Positions 11,173 to 23,437 are shown, numbered from the stretch's first letter. The stretch: DNA of 64,000 bases from Perkinsus marinus ATCC 50983 (GCF_000006405.1 NW_003216498.1:1127004-1191003), one strand, 5' to 3'. Program-made: numbers and translations. The notes: generated by a model not told the origin, from the letters alone.

Positions 11173-14100
11173 TCATTGAGGATGCTGCTCCGCTGGTATT
11201 TGGCCGCTATCACCACCTTCCTTAGTCGAACCCTTTGGGGATACATCATCAATCTGCCTAACATTATTGCTTTGAGTAGGCTCATTCTCCACCGGGTCTC
11301 CATTGCCAGAGGACCGGCTATCGGTCTTCTTCTCCTTGTCCTCCTCCTGATCCCAGTTGAGTATGGCCTCCAACCCCTCAGCCGCCACAGGGAGTAACCT
11401 TATCACAGTATCGAGCAATTGGTGAGCAGTATCCGTGTCCCTCAAGTCAGGATCTGTTGCAGTAACCATGAGTAGGTTGCGGACACCTTGTATCAGTCCC
11501 TCATCACGATCAGCATCAGGGCACTTGCATACTGCCTCCACAAGGGACGGTATAGGATGACCCCATAAGCCTTGGGATTTGGATAGGTGATAGAGGACGA
11601 CCCTTAGGGCCACCTTGCTGAGTGTAGGAGAGTGATATCGTTGTAATAGTGGTATAAATATATCACTGACAAGCTTGACCCAATACTGGGAGGGTATCTG
11701 ACTCTGCGGGCCCTCCAATAGTAGGACACGAAGAGTGTTCTCAGCTCTACCAATCAACGGCTCGTGTTGAGTGCGTACGATAATGGTGGCAACAGAGGTC
11801 ACAGTAGGAATCCACAGTGGAAGCCATTCTTCGAGTTCACCATGGGCTTGGGATATCACGGCTGGTAACAACGCTGAGAGCACATCCAAAGACTTACCCG
11901 CTAGAGATTCATCAAGCTGGCAAATAGAGAAGGCGCATAGTACTCTTGTGAGGGATATGTAGAGAAGGGATGATGCTGGGGAGAGACCAGACTCAGCAAG
12001 ATGAGACACACACTGCATGGCAAAGTTGAAGGAGACTGCTGATGTCGATGGGCACTCGGCTATGGCTTGCAGTAAAGCAAGGATGGCACTGAGCGTCTTC
12101 TCATCGGGTTGCCGTTGACGCACCAACAGAAGCAATCCACTTGCTGCCCTCTCGGCTACTCTAGCGAAAACATTCTTGGGGAGAGAGGCTAAACTGAGTA
12201 GCAGGCTTCGCACTGATGGCAGACCATCGTCGACTTCTATCAGTCTTATGGAGATCCTCATAGCATTCACTGCAACCCTCTCCAAGAAGGCAGGGTTCTC
12301 AAGAGCCTTTTCTGGGAGTTCATGAGCATACTGTAGTAAGGAGAGAAGATGAGGAGCAGCTACTTCACGACAGAGGTTAGGTTCGGTACTCGACACATAC
12401 ACCGATGTGGTTACCATCGTAAGGATCTCCAGATTCATAACAGGATCACCAACCCTACGCCATTGAGACCAAGGTTTCCAGGAGTCCCCAGGGGGATCCT
12501 GCTCGGGTACCCATGATGCTTCCTTGCATAGAACGGTGACTAGAGCCTTGAGGCTGGGCATACCCAGTACTCTTATACGGTCAGCAGAGAAACAATCTGC
12601 TAATCTCACAGGATCCATCACCAATTGCTTCTTGAGATGCTGCTCGACATTATCAACACCTTCGGGTGTAGCACTATGAGGAGCTGATAAGACAGCCTCT
12701 AGAGGCAATATCTGGGATAGGTTAGACTCAGCCTTCTTGAGTGATGCAGTGGGTGAGAGGGGCTCATTATCATCATCATCCTCACTATCCGAGTCGCTGA
12801 TACCACCAAAGTAGCTCGATAGAACGGCCAGGAAGCCACTATTGTTAGCAACATCCCCGCTCTGAGAGTGAGTACGTGAGGACCGCAATAATGGAGCCAT
12901 CCCTGGGGGCTGGAAGGCTCGAGGAGCGATAGACACCAAAGGCTTCCCATGGGAGTCGACAAAGTCCTCTAGCTCGGATAAACTATCCGGTAGCAAGCCA
13001 AGTGCCCAGAGACCGGCGAGCCAACCCATCATAGCCCTCCAACCATTGGACTGTAGGAGGAAGCCGTATTCCCTGAGCCACATGCCTAGGGTCTGGGCTG
13101 CTAATTGGAAACGGACAGTCAATGGTGGAGAGAAGAAGTCGCCGAGACGGCATACGATCTTGTTAAAGGCATCAGCATGACGAAGTAATGCGGCCGCCCT
13201 TGCTAGGTCTATCCAACCCGCTAGGGAGACCTGGAAGGCATCTGCAGTGGCGAAGGATCTCGATAGGCTATCCAAGATATCACCATCATTCCACACCACC
13301 TTAAACATAGCTTTATCATGAGCTAGAGACCAACTACCACCAGTAGCCAGTGAGAACTCTCCCACTTCATACGACTTCCGCATGAGGTTATCCCACTCCC
13401 TCTGGTCTACCACCTTCTCAGCTCCTGGTACCGAGTCGAAGAGACGTATCTCCTCATCATATATGGAGTTGTATATATCAGTAAGGAAGTCCGAGTCGAG
13501 ATCTCTACCAGCGTCAATGCCTCTATTGTTCCGCTTGAACTCATCCAGAGACATCTTATTCTTCACCATAGGGTTATGTAGATCGGTATTGAGCATGATC
13601 AAGGAGTAGCTGAGTATAAACACCGTATCAGAGGAGTGCATGATGACAGGATCTGTAGGATTGCCGTCAGCATCCATTTCACATTCCCTATATACCAGTC
13701 TGGCATCTGGACCCTCCTCAGACGCAGCTCGTTGCTGAGCCCCAAAGTAAGCGAGAGAGAACGATTCGACGATCCTCTCGATCTCCTGAGCCTCGCCAGG
13801 CAGTCGGAAGGTAGCCAACATTAGCCGGAGAGCCTCTACCACAGGCATACCAGCAAACTTGAAGGAGTGCATGAACTCCTTCCTGATCTCGCCATTGAAG
13901 TCCTGCCGTTTGGCTAGGAACTCCCCCAGTATCTTCATATCGAGGCCAGGGGTATGGCGACAGAAGTGTGCAAAGGCCTTAGCCGTGACGGGATCAGAGA
14001 GCAACCCTAATGACTGCAATGTAGGGACACACTTAGAAGGGCTAGAATTGAAGGCCTGAGCAGCTAGGGCCAAGCGACGCTTCTGCTCCTTCCTCAGCTC

Positions 14101-15906
14101 TAGTTTAGCCCCTTGCTGTACTGTATCATCCACATCCAAAGGCTGCGTATCCGTACGAGTTAGGAGTGGTAGATTGCCCTGTGTGGATAGCTCCTTAGAC
14201 GCCTGCTCAGTACGGACTGCAATACCCCTGACTATAGCTAATAGACCATTCAATGCCATAGTAGAAAGGTTCTTCTTCCTCTCATTCTGCACCGCTGGTG
14301 ATGATGCCTCTCCTACACCCTTATCCTCATCAGTAGCCGACTGAGTATCGGTAGCAACACTCATAAGGAGTTTGACCAACCTTTCGAAGAGGTTGGTGCA
14401 GTGGACATCACAATCATAGTTCTCGTATAGCTCTACCATAAGCTCAGGTTCTCTACAGAACTCCAGTAGGGACTCCAGAGCTAGCTCCCTCTGTTCCATT
14501 GATCTGCTCCCTGCTGCGGGCACCATCTTGAGGTGAATACTCGTAAAGAAGATCTCCAACTGGACCTTTAGATGCCTCTTGAAATGCTGAAAGAGATTGA
14601 AAACCGCCCTCAGTGTAGCCGACAGCACCCTGAGGCTCTCATTAGCAGTAGAGTTCATAAGAAGAGCCTTACAGATATCATTCTGTATAACAGATATCAA
14701 AGCCTCATGATTACACATATCAGCGCCACCAGTCTCAAGTGCCACATTTAGGAGGCTGAGGCCCAAGGACCTTGTCTCCTCCATAGCCTTCGATGTTTCA
14801 GAAGAGTCGGATGCCTTGAAGGGCCCTCCAAGTGATAGCCTACCACCCTCGTCAAAGAGATCCCTCATCTCGGCCTCAGGATCACTACTCCCGTAAGGTT
14901 CTGGACTGGGAGCTCTCAAATGACGATACTGCTGTGGTGGAGTCCCTCTCTGTGGCGTCCTTGAGCGCCCTGATGATGACGAATTGCTCAGTGGGATGTT
15001 GGCCGAGCTTCCCCTCTGACCCTCAGTCCCATTTATTGAGCCTGGGAAGCCAGCGGTCATAAGGAAGGCCATATACCGCAATAGACAATACCTTGCTGAT
15101 ACTGAGTACCCGTTACCACTACTACTACCACCACCACGCTGATTGAAGACCGTTAAAACTATAAGTGTGAGTTGTTGCTCAGCACTACTCCTGAGTAGAT
15201 GGGATAGTCCCATAGGCTGTTTAGCGACCTGATGTATCTTCCTCACCATCTGCCACACACAAGCATCAGTCAATTGAGCTCCTGTAGGGCATCTCAAGGC
15301 ATCCACAAGTACTGTTATCATCTTCAATAGTACCACCTCATCATCAGGTGTACCCTCAGCACCAAAGCGACAGTTGATAACACCAGCCACCAGAGTATTA
15401 ATAGCCTTAGGGCCCATCTTGTCGGTGGGTATCAAACCAAAGGATACAAACTTATTAACACTATCTAGTGCTACTGCAGTAAGAGGGCCACTAGCATCCT
15501 CACTCTGGATGACATTCAAGAACGGCGCTAGATAGCGAACAGTATCGAACTCATTGAAGTCGTCAAGATAGGTAAGCTCATCGAATAAGGCTTGGAATTG
15601 TTTGATTGCTCCTTCACGGAATATAGCCGACCGATGGGACCAAGACCTCTCACTCTTCTCCAATTTTAATACAGTGAGTATATTATGTATCTCATTCTTC
15701 ACACATTTGGCAGGGTACTTAGCTCCGACCCATACCGGAACCGATCCAATACCAGAGTATACTTGCGGAGGGCGGTGACGTCCACTATCCCTCTCCGGTG
15801 CACTATCAGTAGAGGGAGTAGATGACCCCTCACTAACAGCAGCCATTGATAAGGAAAAAACTGCGACCAACAACAGTGACGAGGTGCTCATCGAATACAA
15901 GACCAT
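11173..15906 (-). CDS. Sec7-domain ARF guanine nucleotide exchange factor, GBF1/Gea/GNOM type
   Basis: Predicted 1577-residue protein in one uninterrupted exon. It activates ARF GTPases at the Golgi, the step needed for COPI and adaptor coat recruitment. The N-terminus (KCVKNEIHNILTVLK, about residues 65-80) matches the DCB region of large ARF-GEFs. The Sec7 domain spans about residues 630-820: it contains FRLPGEAQEIERIVESF, with the catalytic glutamate in the GEAQ loop, and LSYSLIMLNTDLHNPMVK, the second hallmark. Long helical HDS-like regions follow to the C-terminus. Length and the short Sec7 flank fit the GBF1/Gea/GNOM class rather than BIG. The annotated start gives a hydrophobic leader (LLLVAVFSLSMAAV); a later Met is possible. 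It has no introns, unlike nearly all neighbours. Confidence 0.92.
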   Translation of the reverse strand: MVLYSMSTSSLLLVAVFSLSMAAVSEGSSTPSTDSAPERDSGRHRPPQVYSGIGSVPVWVGAKYPAKCVKNEIHNILTVLKLEKSERSWSHRSAIFREGAIKQFQALFDELTYLDDFNEFDTVRYLAPFLNVIQSEDASGPLTAVALDSVNKFVSFGLIPTDKMGPKAINTLVAGVINCRFGAEGTPDDEVVLLKMITVLVDALRCPTGAQLTDACVWQMVRKIHQVAKQPMGLSHLLRSSAEQQLTLIVLTVFNQRGGGSSSGNGYSVSARYCLLRYMAFLMTAGFPGSINGTEGQRGSSANIPLSNSSSSGRSRTPQRGTPPQQYRHLRAPSPEPYGSSDPEAEMRDLFDEGGRLSLGGPFKASDSSETSKAMEETRSLGLSLLNVALETGGADMCNHEALISVIQNDICKALLMNSTANESLRVLSATLRAVFNLFQHFKRHLKVQLEIFFTSIHLKMVPAAGSRSMEQRELALESLLEFCREPELMVELYENYDCDVHCTNLFERLVKLLMSVATDTQSATDEDKGVGEASSPAVQNERKKNLSTMALNGLLAIVRGIAVRTEQASKELSTQGNLPLLTRTDTQPLDVDDTVQQGAKLELRKEQKRRLALAAQAFNSSPSKCVPTLQSLGLLSDPVTAKAFAHFCRHTPGLDMKILGEFLAKRQDFNGEIRKEFMHSFKFAGMPVVEALRLMLATFRLPGEAQEIERIVESFSLAYFGAQQRAASEEGPDARLVYRECEMDADGNPTDPVIMHSSDTVFILSYSLIMLNTDLHNPMVKNKMSLDEFKRNNRGIDAGRDLDSDFLTDIYNSIYDEEIRLFDSVPGAEKVVDQREWDNLMRKSYEVGEFSLATGGSWSLAHDKAMFKVVWNDGDILDSLSRSFATADAFQVSLAGWIDLARAAALLRHADAFNKIVCRLGDFFSPPLTVRFQLAAQTLGMWLREYGFLLQSNGWRAMMGWLAGLWALGLLPDSLSELEDFVDSHGKPLVSIAPRAFQPPGMAPLLRSSRTHSQSGDVANNSGFLAVLSSYFGGISDSDSEDDDDNEPLSPTASLKKAESNLSQILPLEAVLSAPHSATPEGVDNVEQHLKKQLVMDPVRLADCFSADRIRVLGMPSLKALVTVLCKEASWVPEQDPPGDSWKPWSQWRRVGDPVMNLEILTMVTTSVYVSSTEPNLCREVAAPHLLSLLQYAHELPEKALENPAFLERVAVNAMRISIRLIEVDDGLPSVRSLLLSLASLPKNVFARVAERAASGLLLLVRQRQPDEKTLSAILALLQAIAECPSTSAVSFNFAMQCVSHLAESGLSPASSLLYISLTRVLCAFSICQLDESLAGKSLDVLSALLPAVISQAHGELEEWLPLWIPTVTSVATIIVRTQHEPLIGRAENTLRVLLLEGPQSQIPSQYWVKLVSDIFIPLLQRYHSPTLSKVALRVVLYHLSKSQGLWGHPIPSLVEAVCKCPDADRDEGLIQGVRNLLMVTATDPDLRDTDTAHQLLDTVIRLLPVAAEGLEAILNWDQEEDKEKKTDSRSSGNGDPVENEPTQSNNVRQIDDVSPKGSTKEGGDSGQIPAEQHPQ

Positions 15907-16980
15907 GATTATGATGATGATAAAGAAGTTATCATGCAGCGGGAGTTGATACGATGGAAGGTTGGTGGCGAGCCACCATCATATGTGATGGGAGCCGCCG
16001 CCGAGAAGACAGAATGCAAATGACGTCCAAGTAATAGTGATAGCATAAGCCCGAGTCTACAGTTATACTACACATGCATTAATTGCCCTAATCTACGTAG
16101 CCTCTCGTAGTGTTCTGCCGACAAAACCTACGACCTGGTCCCAGTTCCGCACAGTGGCCGATATCAACCTGCTTTCCCTCCTCAACTGCCCACTGGTAGA
16201 CTACAATAAGGACCCGTTAGATGAAGGCCTCCATAAGCAACGCTATTACTCCTAATATAATGAGCTTAGACGCGAGCCACTCCTTGCCTCGATGGAGATA
16301 CTCTAACAGCTCTACAGCATTACTCTCGCTAACCACAATCTAAAAAGGAAGCCCGACACACCTCCCTCGAGGTACTACTGCGATATCGTATTACTATCTG
16401 TTTCGGTGCAAGACCGTGGTAGTGGATTGGCGGTTTTTCCTTGTAACGCTTCTCAAATGCCCGGATGCATTTTTCTGATGATTTATATGCCTTCACCCTC
16501 ACCTAATGGCGCTGGGGTATCCTCCCATATAATTATGATAAGGCCCACCTTGAACCTTCCTGTAAGAGAGTCCTTCTTGGCCTTGGCATCACCCTTAAAT
16601 GCTACATCATCGACCCATATCACAGTCCATGCCGAACCTAGAATACGCATGATGATGACAGATGGAGAGGATGTTAATACCAAATCGGTCATCTTGTTGC
16701 GAGTTGGAGGAGGGATGGTAGGCCCTTGTTGAGGGTGGTGAGGCGGGCATCGCCGAAGGGGGACTGTATCGTGGTATATTCCTATCCCTCTTGCCATCAT
16801 CAATCCACGATGGACTACATGCAGATGGTGATAATTGATCCTAATTATAATAACAGCAATGCTCATCATCTAACGATACTCTACTGCTCCCACTAGCATT
16901 GTCTCTCCTCCACAATGTCCCTCTCGCTGAAAGAGTCGTTTCCGAGGTGGGCAAAACCTGTAATAGTAATATACCACGGA
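15907..16980. other. Region without a confident gene
   Basis: Upstream flank of the ARF-GEF. The minus strand of 16483-16720 has a modest open frame (NKMTDLVLTSSPSVIIM..., FKGDAKAKKDSLTGRF) that might be an exon, but I cannot join it to anything. The opposite frame over the same bases is also open. No RNA gene or repeat is recognised. Confidence 0.3.
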
Positions 16981-16989
16981 ATCTCCATT

Positions 16990-17700
16990 ATCTCACTTCA
17001 CGGATGCTGGAGAATACACCACTTCGACGCGCCTGTCCACGATGGTTGGAGAGTCAATACGTGGGCAGCTTGTGTAGAAGTTGGTTGGTGATGACGGCAC
17101 CATGAACGATTTTATAGGCTTAGGGAAGATATCACAGAGTTCGAAGGGACGAGGAGAAGGAGGAGACTGCTGTCCTTTAGACCATGCCGGAACCCAAGAC
17201 GATGCAGGAGGCACCACGTACGGCGGTAGTGGAGCCGAGTCGTCCAGGAAACTAGGTCGAGTAAAGAGTAAGGAGTATGAAGGTATTGTACGCCTACCCT
17301 TTGGGAGAGGTCCATCGTGATGGAGAGGTTAGCGGAGACCAATCGCTAAATACAACTGTAGGAGCCGTTGCAGCACTATAGGGAGTTGGTATTTCTGAGA
17401 ACACGACGTATTACAAGTGGATAGGCAGCATATATACTACCAAAAGGGGCTATTGATTCCCTAGGAGCCTCATTAGCCCACTTGTGCGGCGACTACAAAG
17501 ACATAGTATCGTTGCTGCCACACTCCCTCCCACTACTTTAATTATCCTCAGAGGTGACCCAGTTGAGTCTATAACCACCTCTGGGGAAAGCAATGATGAC
17601 CTCGTTGTACGGAATACTGCAGCAGGGGCTGTAGAAAACTGGGTGAAGAGTGGCCTGGGCCCTCGGAATTCAACAAATGTGTTGTGGACCTACACATAGA
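16990..17700 (-). CDS. Hypothetical Pro/Ser-rich protein exons
   Basis: The minus strand reads VHNTFVEFRGPRPLFTQFST near 17690-17630, then TRSSLLSPEVVIDSTGSPLR. After short introns it continues with PTPYSAATAPTVVFSDWSPL near 17390-17330 and PPASSWVPAWSKGQQSPPSP followed by FELCDIFPKPIKSFMVPSSP near 17215-17100. It ends ...VEVVYSPASVK at about 16993. The runs are long, hydrophilic and open in one frame each, with plausible GT-AG joins. The protein is probably a disordered regulator. The NTFVEF phrase recalls the NTF(L/I) motif of alveolate low-complexity proteins, which is weak evidence. Start codon not found; it should lie between 17700 and about 18400. Confidence 0.35.
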
Positions 17701-18460
17701 CTCATGAGAGACAGTTGTCATGATGACTAGTAGTCGTCAACCCTCCCAACAATTCTACCTCATATTTATCCGTGGATTTATCATTGTCATGTAGCAGTGG
17801 TGGAGCTGGAGTTTGATGTTGGAAGAATCCACTATGTCGCATTATTCACAACACACCAACAGCAGCTACACCGACTACATGACGGCACTCATGAAGACGT
17901 TGTACATCCTCTCTGGAGAAATCGAGACATCAAGAGAGTCCCAACCCTTGGCGGTTCTTGTCTGGGGAGAGGAGGATACATGACAGTTAACACAAGTCAC
18001 GCGCCTCAAAATTCAGCGCACGCCCCAAATCTTGCGCGGATGGTAAATCTTTGATGAAGATGGATTACCGTTGATTGTCACCTCTGTTTCCCTTGAAAAT
18101 GCGTAGAGCCAGGTCGACGACCCCCACCAACACTAGAGGTCATACTAGATCACCTACGGTTACAGCATCCAATGCGAGTATACTAAGATGGGCATCATTG
18201 ACGGTAGGAACGCTGGCTGTAGGATGTTGAGTAAGGAGGGTCTCAGGCTACTGAACAAGAGCATCTGGCGAGTATACTCGACAATCATGGTATACAATTC
18301 CGTAAAATAATGGCTAGGGGTGGCCACGTGATAAAGGACTGTATAATGCAGTAGACGTATGGAATAGTAGGTTCACAACGTAGCTTACCTGAGAATACTA
18401 TGTGATGACGATCGACCACCTACAGTAGGGAGGCACCCTTCGTTGAGTAGACACGGGGGC

Positions 18461-21094
18461 ATGCTAAGAGGCCCTCAGCAATGTGATGAAGGAGGTAGAG
18501 GCAGTGTTGGACTGAGTACTTCTCAAGATTGTTGTACACCAGGAGTATCCTCCTACTCGTCCCTTACCATTAGTGGTACCATATCTGAATCACCCGAACA
18601 ACAACAGCAACAGCTAATACAACAACAACAGTCGTTCACATCGCAGAATGATTGGCAGGAAACGCTATCACTATTAAGACAAGCGTATCCACCGGTATAG
18701 ATACTGCTGTTGTGTAGTACTCTTCACGACGATATAGGTGTTCGAGGCCTTTGGGGACACTGGTCATGATCGGCGACATCCTCCCGCAGTGTTCAACACT
18801 GACCTAGGTAGAGGATAACGTCTATTCTAGATTACATACACTATTGTGTAGACGCCAGTGGTGGAGGGAAGCTACATAGGACGATGGAAGCCTTCTATGC
18901 TGATAGGGGTGTTAAGGATGCCACTGTGCAAGCAGCTAAGGCATTGCAGTCTACAGGACAATCTCAAACATCAGTGGCATCCATATTTGTATGATAAACG
19001 TTATGTCATTGAGGACTGTGTGTTCTAGGTCAATTGGCTTACTGATAGACTAGGCTTGCGTAGACTCACCGAGCAAGGTACATTGGAGACCTTACTGCTG
19101 GCACATCGTTCTAGAGAGGCTGATATGATGGTGTCATCAGGCTGTTATCGTTTTCTATCATCTACTCCCTTAGGCTGACATCTTTGCCCGTCTCCTAGAG
19201 GGGTCTTATGATGCTACTGATCTATTGTTCTTCCTCTATGTCCGGTCGGTGGTTAGTACTACAGTACAGGTAGATAGTAACTGCATATGGATACCATCAA
19301 TGGCTAGGTTGATAAGTCATCCAAGTCTGTAAATCATCCTATCATAATACAGCTGCCACTCAGTGATATCGAGTCCCTGGCTAAAAAGTGAGCATAGTCG
19401 TCTTTGCCCAGGATTCATGATAATTGCTCATCAGAGTGTTTGGTCGGGATCAGAAGACTATATATGACACGTTCTTACACGTATGTAGATGGTGGCAGTG
19501 TGGGTAGAGAGTAGTAACGTGGCCAATAGGTATTAACAGATGAGATAAGCAAGGCTAGTGATGCTGAGGGGGAGCAGGAGAAGCCGGGCATTAGTCGAAA
19601 GAATGATGACCATACGAATCATCATCCTCATCATCGTCAACAACAACAACAACAACAACAGCCTCTGGTGCAAGTTGGGTATTTCATGTAACAGCACAAT
19701 ACCCCTCACCTATGATTATCCTGATTAATCGAGGTACATCGCCCTCTGGGTCTATCACCATCAACGTCCTGAAGTCCTTGCAGCAACGAGGTCTTCGCAG
19801 GGGCCATTGGGTTCTCCTGCTCCTGCTGCTGCTGTACATGCCGGTGTCCTACCACAGGACCCATCCACCTCATACGATGTAGTAAGCAGACCTCTATCTA
19901 GATCGACTAGATGTGCACTCTATGTCTAGGACAATGGAGTCTTGAATGAGTACATGTCCCCTAGTGACGATGGTCAATCTATCATATCTGACTACCTACA
20001 GTCAATACAACAATATCGTAAGGCTCGACAAGAGCTAGAGACAAAAGCAGCAGCTACGGCAATACCAGGCCAGTGGGGTAGGCCCTTTCCTCGTGGGGCT
20101 CTAGTTAGCCCTAGGGCAGGCTGTATGGTAACTCGAGCATCCCCGTCGAGTACGGTATCAAGTTCTGCTGGCTACAATCATGGGGTGGCTTCTACACCCA
20201 CGGACGGTCCTCATCTACAGTCATCTCAGACATACGTTGGAAGGTAGTCATAAAGCAGCAGAGCTCACTTGGGTTGTGGCTGATATGCTACATGCTTGTC
20301 AACGCTCGATGATCGACTCGGTCAAAGAGGTAGTAGTGTTCTATGCTTATTGGGGTTATTAATACCACTAGGCACGGCAATCATCCCGTCATCCTTTGAA
20401 GCTACCATGTCGTGACTTTGATGCAGCATTAGAGCCCTGTGTTCACACTCTATTACGAGAGGAGAGTACACTACTCGTCAGTAGAATAGATCCTGCTATC
20501 AGTGATGTAGTATATAGTACAATAGTAACGGGAGTATGTGTATACGTGTAGATACGACTACCACCAGCCTCTGGACCACTAGTAGCTGATGCTCTGAATG
20601 CAGTGGCGAGTCATATTACGACTACTGCTGATGAGCTAGTGCAGGTAGTAGAAGATGGATTCTCTATGCTGTATTACCGGGCTTATAGATTATTATGGAT
20701 GGCAGTGTTGATAATTGGATAACGGCACTCAGCAGTCTTCTCCTATTTCAACAGTCACCACAGCCAATTGACAAGGATGGGATATTGAACGCAGATACAC
20801 CTGTTTACCAAAAACTAGTGGGGTCTACCAGTATCCTCTGTAGACATATACTGTATATAGGTACGATTGCGTGATTCTATATTAGCTGATGAATCGGGCA
20901 CTTTGAGGCAGGCAGCAGTACGTGAGTTCTGTGAGACCCTACTGTCTAGTTCCGTACTAGAGACCTATTGTGCTCAATTAACGAGGCGTGAGCTCCTTGA
21001 GATATGTAACAATAACCATGCTGTATCTCCAATCGTGAGTTAATGATGATAATCATCCTTCTCTACTCAGTGCTTAGTGGTGATGATGAGTTGA
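18461..21094 (+). CDS. Hypothetical helical protein with polyglutamine tracts (multi-exon)
   Basis: Not recognised. The start MLRGPQQCDEGGRGSVGL at 18461 is the first in-frame Met. The first exon includes EQQQQQLIQQQQ. Later exons read ASGGGKLHRTMEAFYADRGV, VNWLTDRLGLRRLTEQGTLE, ADIFARLLEGSYDATDLLFF, a second glutamine run near 19637-19662, NEYMSPSDDGQSIISDYLQS, CRDFDAALEPCVHTLLREES, RLPPASGPLVADALNAVASH and AAVREFCETLLSSSVLETYC. The last exon is tiny (21071-21094), joined through a 35-nt intron that begins GTGAGTTAATG. Introns are GT-AG and about 20-60 nt. The helical, repeat-like content suggests a scaffold or trafficking/cilia protein, but no domain is certain. Confidence 0.5.
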
Positions 21095-21154
21095 GTCTAT
21101 CTACATGGTAGGGAGTTGTGCTGACCTCGCTCTGGACCGTTATTGTAGTGTAAC

Positions 21155-22477
21155 ATGACGGGTCCTCGCTCGCCACTAGGCGAGGACAGTCAAGTGGGAG
21201 ATCCAGTGGTTAGCCCTTCGCTGGTTACACCCGAGATCGTTCTGCCTCCCTCTATACTAGATGAGATAGAGATCATGTTCCGGGTTCAGGATAAGGATGG
21301 TGATGGGAGAATAGATGCAGCAGAGCTTGCTGATGTCTGGAAGGATGCACTAAGGAAGGGTGCTTCTCGGCACAGGTACATATCCAACCTTACTATACTA
21401 GCATACCTATCAGGCAGATCTATCGATGCAGGGTTGATGGCTAGTGAGGTTGCACGTACGTTGGACATTATGGATATCGATGGTGATGGCACTGTTGATC
21501 TAGAAGAGTTCAAGCATGCTATGCTGGTCAATGGTAGCAGTCTCACTTGGGGAAAATGCTGACTCCACTGTAGGTACTATGCCTCACCATCTTATGGAGG
21601 TCAATGAGCTCCTGCGTCGAAAGCTACAGAAGGATCCTCTTCTACTCCATGACATTATTGACGAATTCGTGTAGGTGGTAGTACAACTCGTGAGGAGGCT
21701 TCCTATTCAGGCGGCTAGACACCAGCGGTGTAGGTATCCTCTCGTATCAAGATATCTATGATGGATTACTATCTCGCCTTGGTGACGATGGCAAATCTAA
21801 GGTGAGCAATGGCAGCAGCCGATAATGAGTAAGTCTTGTAGATAGAGGCATTGAGAGATATGGATCTGGATGGTAGTGGGTCCATCGACTATTATGAATA
21901 CCTTTACTATACGTTGGGTAGACGTAAGGAGAAAGTTGAGTTATTATTGTAGGATCACATCACTGCTACATGTTCCTACGATGATATCAGTTATGATATA
22001 TCCAACGGTGCCTCTAGGACCTTGGGCCCAATACTATTCGGCCATAGAGTTGAGGGTATCTGGCATACAAGCATAGTCGCATTCAATAAGGAATGGTGGT
22101 ATGGTGGCAATGTGAGCGCACCACCACCATCATCATCATCACCAGGTCTATCGCAGGTATTCCGTAGTGTACCGGAGACCACACCCTTTGGAACGCCTAT
22201 CAAGCGTATCCAACTTGGCTACACCCTCCATACTCAGCGAGAACTCTATAATGTGAGAGCCATTACTGGCCCACACAAGGAGTACCATCCTTCTTAGGTG
22301 CTAGTGGAAAGGCTGTCCTTGGAGTACACTCCGGAGAGCTATGATGTTATGACCAACAACTGCAATAACTTCACTAATGATGTGTCGATGTTCCTACTAC
22401 ACAAGGGTATTCCACAAGACATATTAGACCTACCTTACCGGCTCATGAGTAGTGGTCTGGCTAGGATACTCAGGTAG
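21155..22477 (+). CDS. EF-hand and PPPDE (DUF862/DeSI-type) thiol peptidase fusion
   Basis: Predicted calcium-binding cysteine isopeptidase. The start at 21155 begins MTGPRSPLGEDS. Three EF-hand loops are visible: DKDGDGRIDAAE and DIDGDGTVDLEE in exon 1, and DLDGSGSIDYYE near 21865. A PPPDE fold follows: VELLLYDIT, then GHRVEGIWHTSIVAF with the catalytic His at 22064-22066. After it come the family's PETTPFGTPI and LGYT segments, SLEYTPESYDVMTNNCNNFT with the catalytic Cys at 22361-22363, and the IPQDILDLP tail. Members of this family remove SUMO or ubiquitin-like tags. Several introns of about 25-60 nt interrupt the gene. The order EF-hands then PPPDE is unusual to me. The TAG at 22475-22477 is taken as the stop, but a 23-nt intron could extend the protein into the next exons. 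Confidence 0.8.
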
Positions 22478-22529
22478 AAGCCTTCTAATATCACAGTGGG
22501 CCCTAGCGTAGGCCTTGTAGACCCTTCCT

Positions 22530-23434
22530 TAATCATTGGCTTGGTGGCTTCGGTGATGACGGTGTATCCAATGAGGAGAACCTTCTACACAGCCTAGCTG
22601 ATAAGCTAGCATCTGGTGACCTATCCGCCGTCAACACTATGGTACGACTCACGGCCTCGTGGTCACCATGCTGTCACGACTCTATCATCAGGTTCATTAC
22701 TCACCACAAGAGGCTGGTGGTTCACCACAGATTGTACAGATAACTGCGGTGAATAGGAAAAAGAAAACTGCTACTGTCAGACGTTTCGAGTAGACTTCCA
22801 CGTATACGCAGGATTCCGCCCCCTCCCCCTACCTGGCAGTTCTTCAGGAACGGTGACTTCACTATTATACGAGATGTTCAGTTCATGAAACTATCTCCTA
22901 TTGATTCCTATACTCACGAGCATGCTTACTTTGCAGCCCTTGCAGTGTTATTGGGGTACGCTGACCAGTTGAAGGAAGAGGAGGAAATGAAGCATATGCA
23001 GCAGGTAGCCGTACTGGTACTTCCAGCTTGAGCAGGATGACTCAGATGCGACGAAGGCTCACCGATGCACTACTGGATGCATCTCTAAGAGAGGATAGCC
23101 CATTACTCGTTAGTAAGAAGTATCCTCATCGGCCCCCCGATGACCGTTCACAATGGTTGTCTAGATGCCTCCTTCAACACTGGAGAGCAGAGCACTCACG
23201 CAATCATCCGGAGTAAGAAGGCTCCAGTCCAAGCAGCGAGTAGCCCCGCCTCCTGCTGTGGGTTATTGTTCTCCGCTCGACGAGCTCATCAGGCATCGTA
23301 GATCTGTGCATGCCAATGTAGACCTTGAATGCTTGTATCAGCCGGTCACCAGTCCTTGTGTTATTTTATGTGGATGTGTTGGGCTCTTGCAGTACTTTAC
23401 TGATCAAGATTGGCTCTTCTTAGTATTACTTTAA
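22530..23434 (+). CDS. Hypothetical protein exons (unrecognised)
   Basis: Open, codon-like stretches on the plus strand: GGFGDDGVSNEENLLHSLAD near 22550-22635, IVQITAVNRKKKTATVRRFE near 22734-22793, IPPPPPTWQFFRNGDFTIIR plus SYTHEHAYFAALAVLLGYAD near 22812-22970, SRMTQMRRRLTDALLDASL near 23030, and VDLECLYQPVTSPCVILCGC near 23310-23350. The VNRKKKTATVRRFE phrase looks like a beta-barrel edge, as in Tudor or KOW-like folds, but this is a guess. The pieces may be 3' exons of the upstream peptidase or a separate gene squeezed between it and the ArfGAP. Confidence 0.35.
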
Positions 23435-23437
23435 AGC

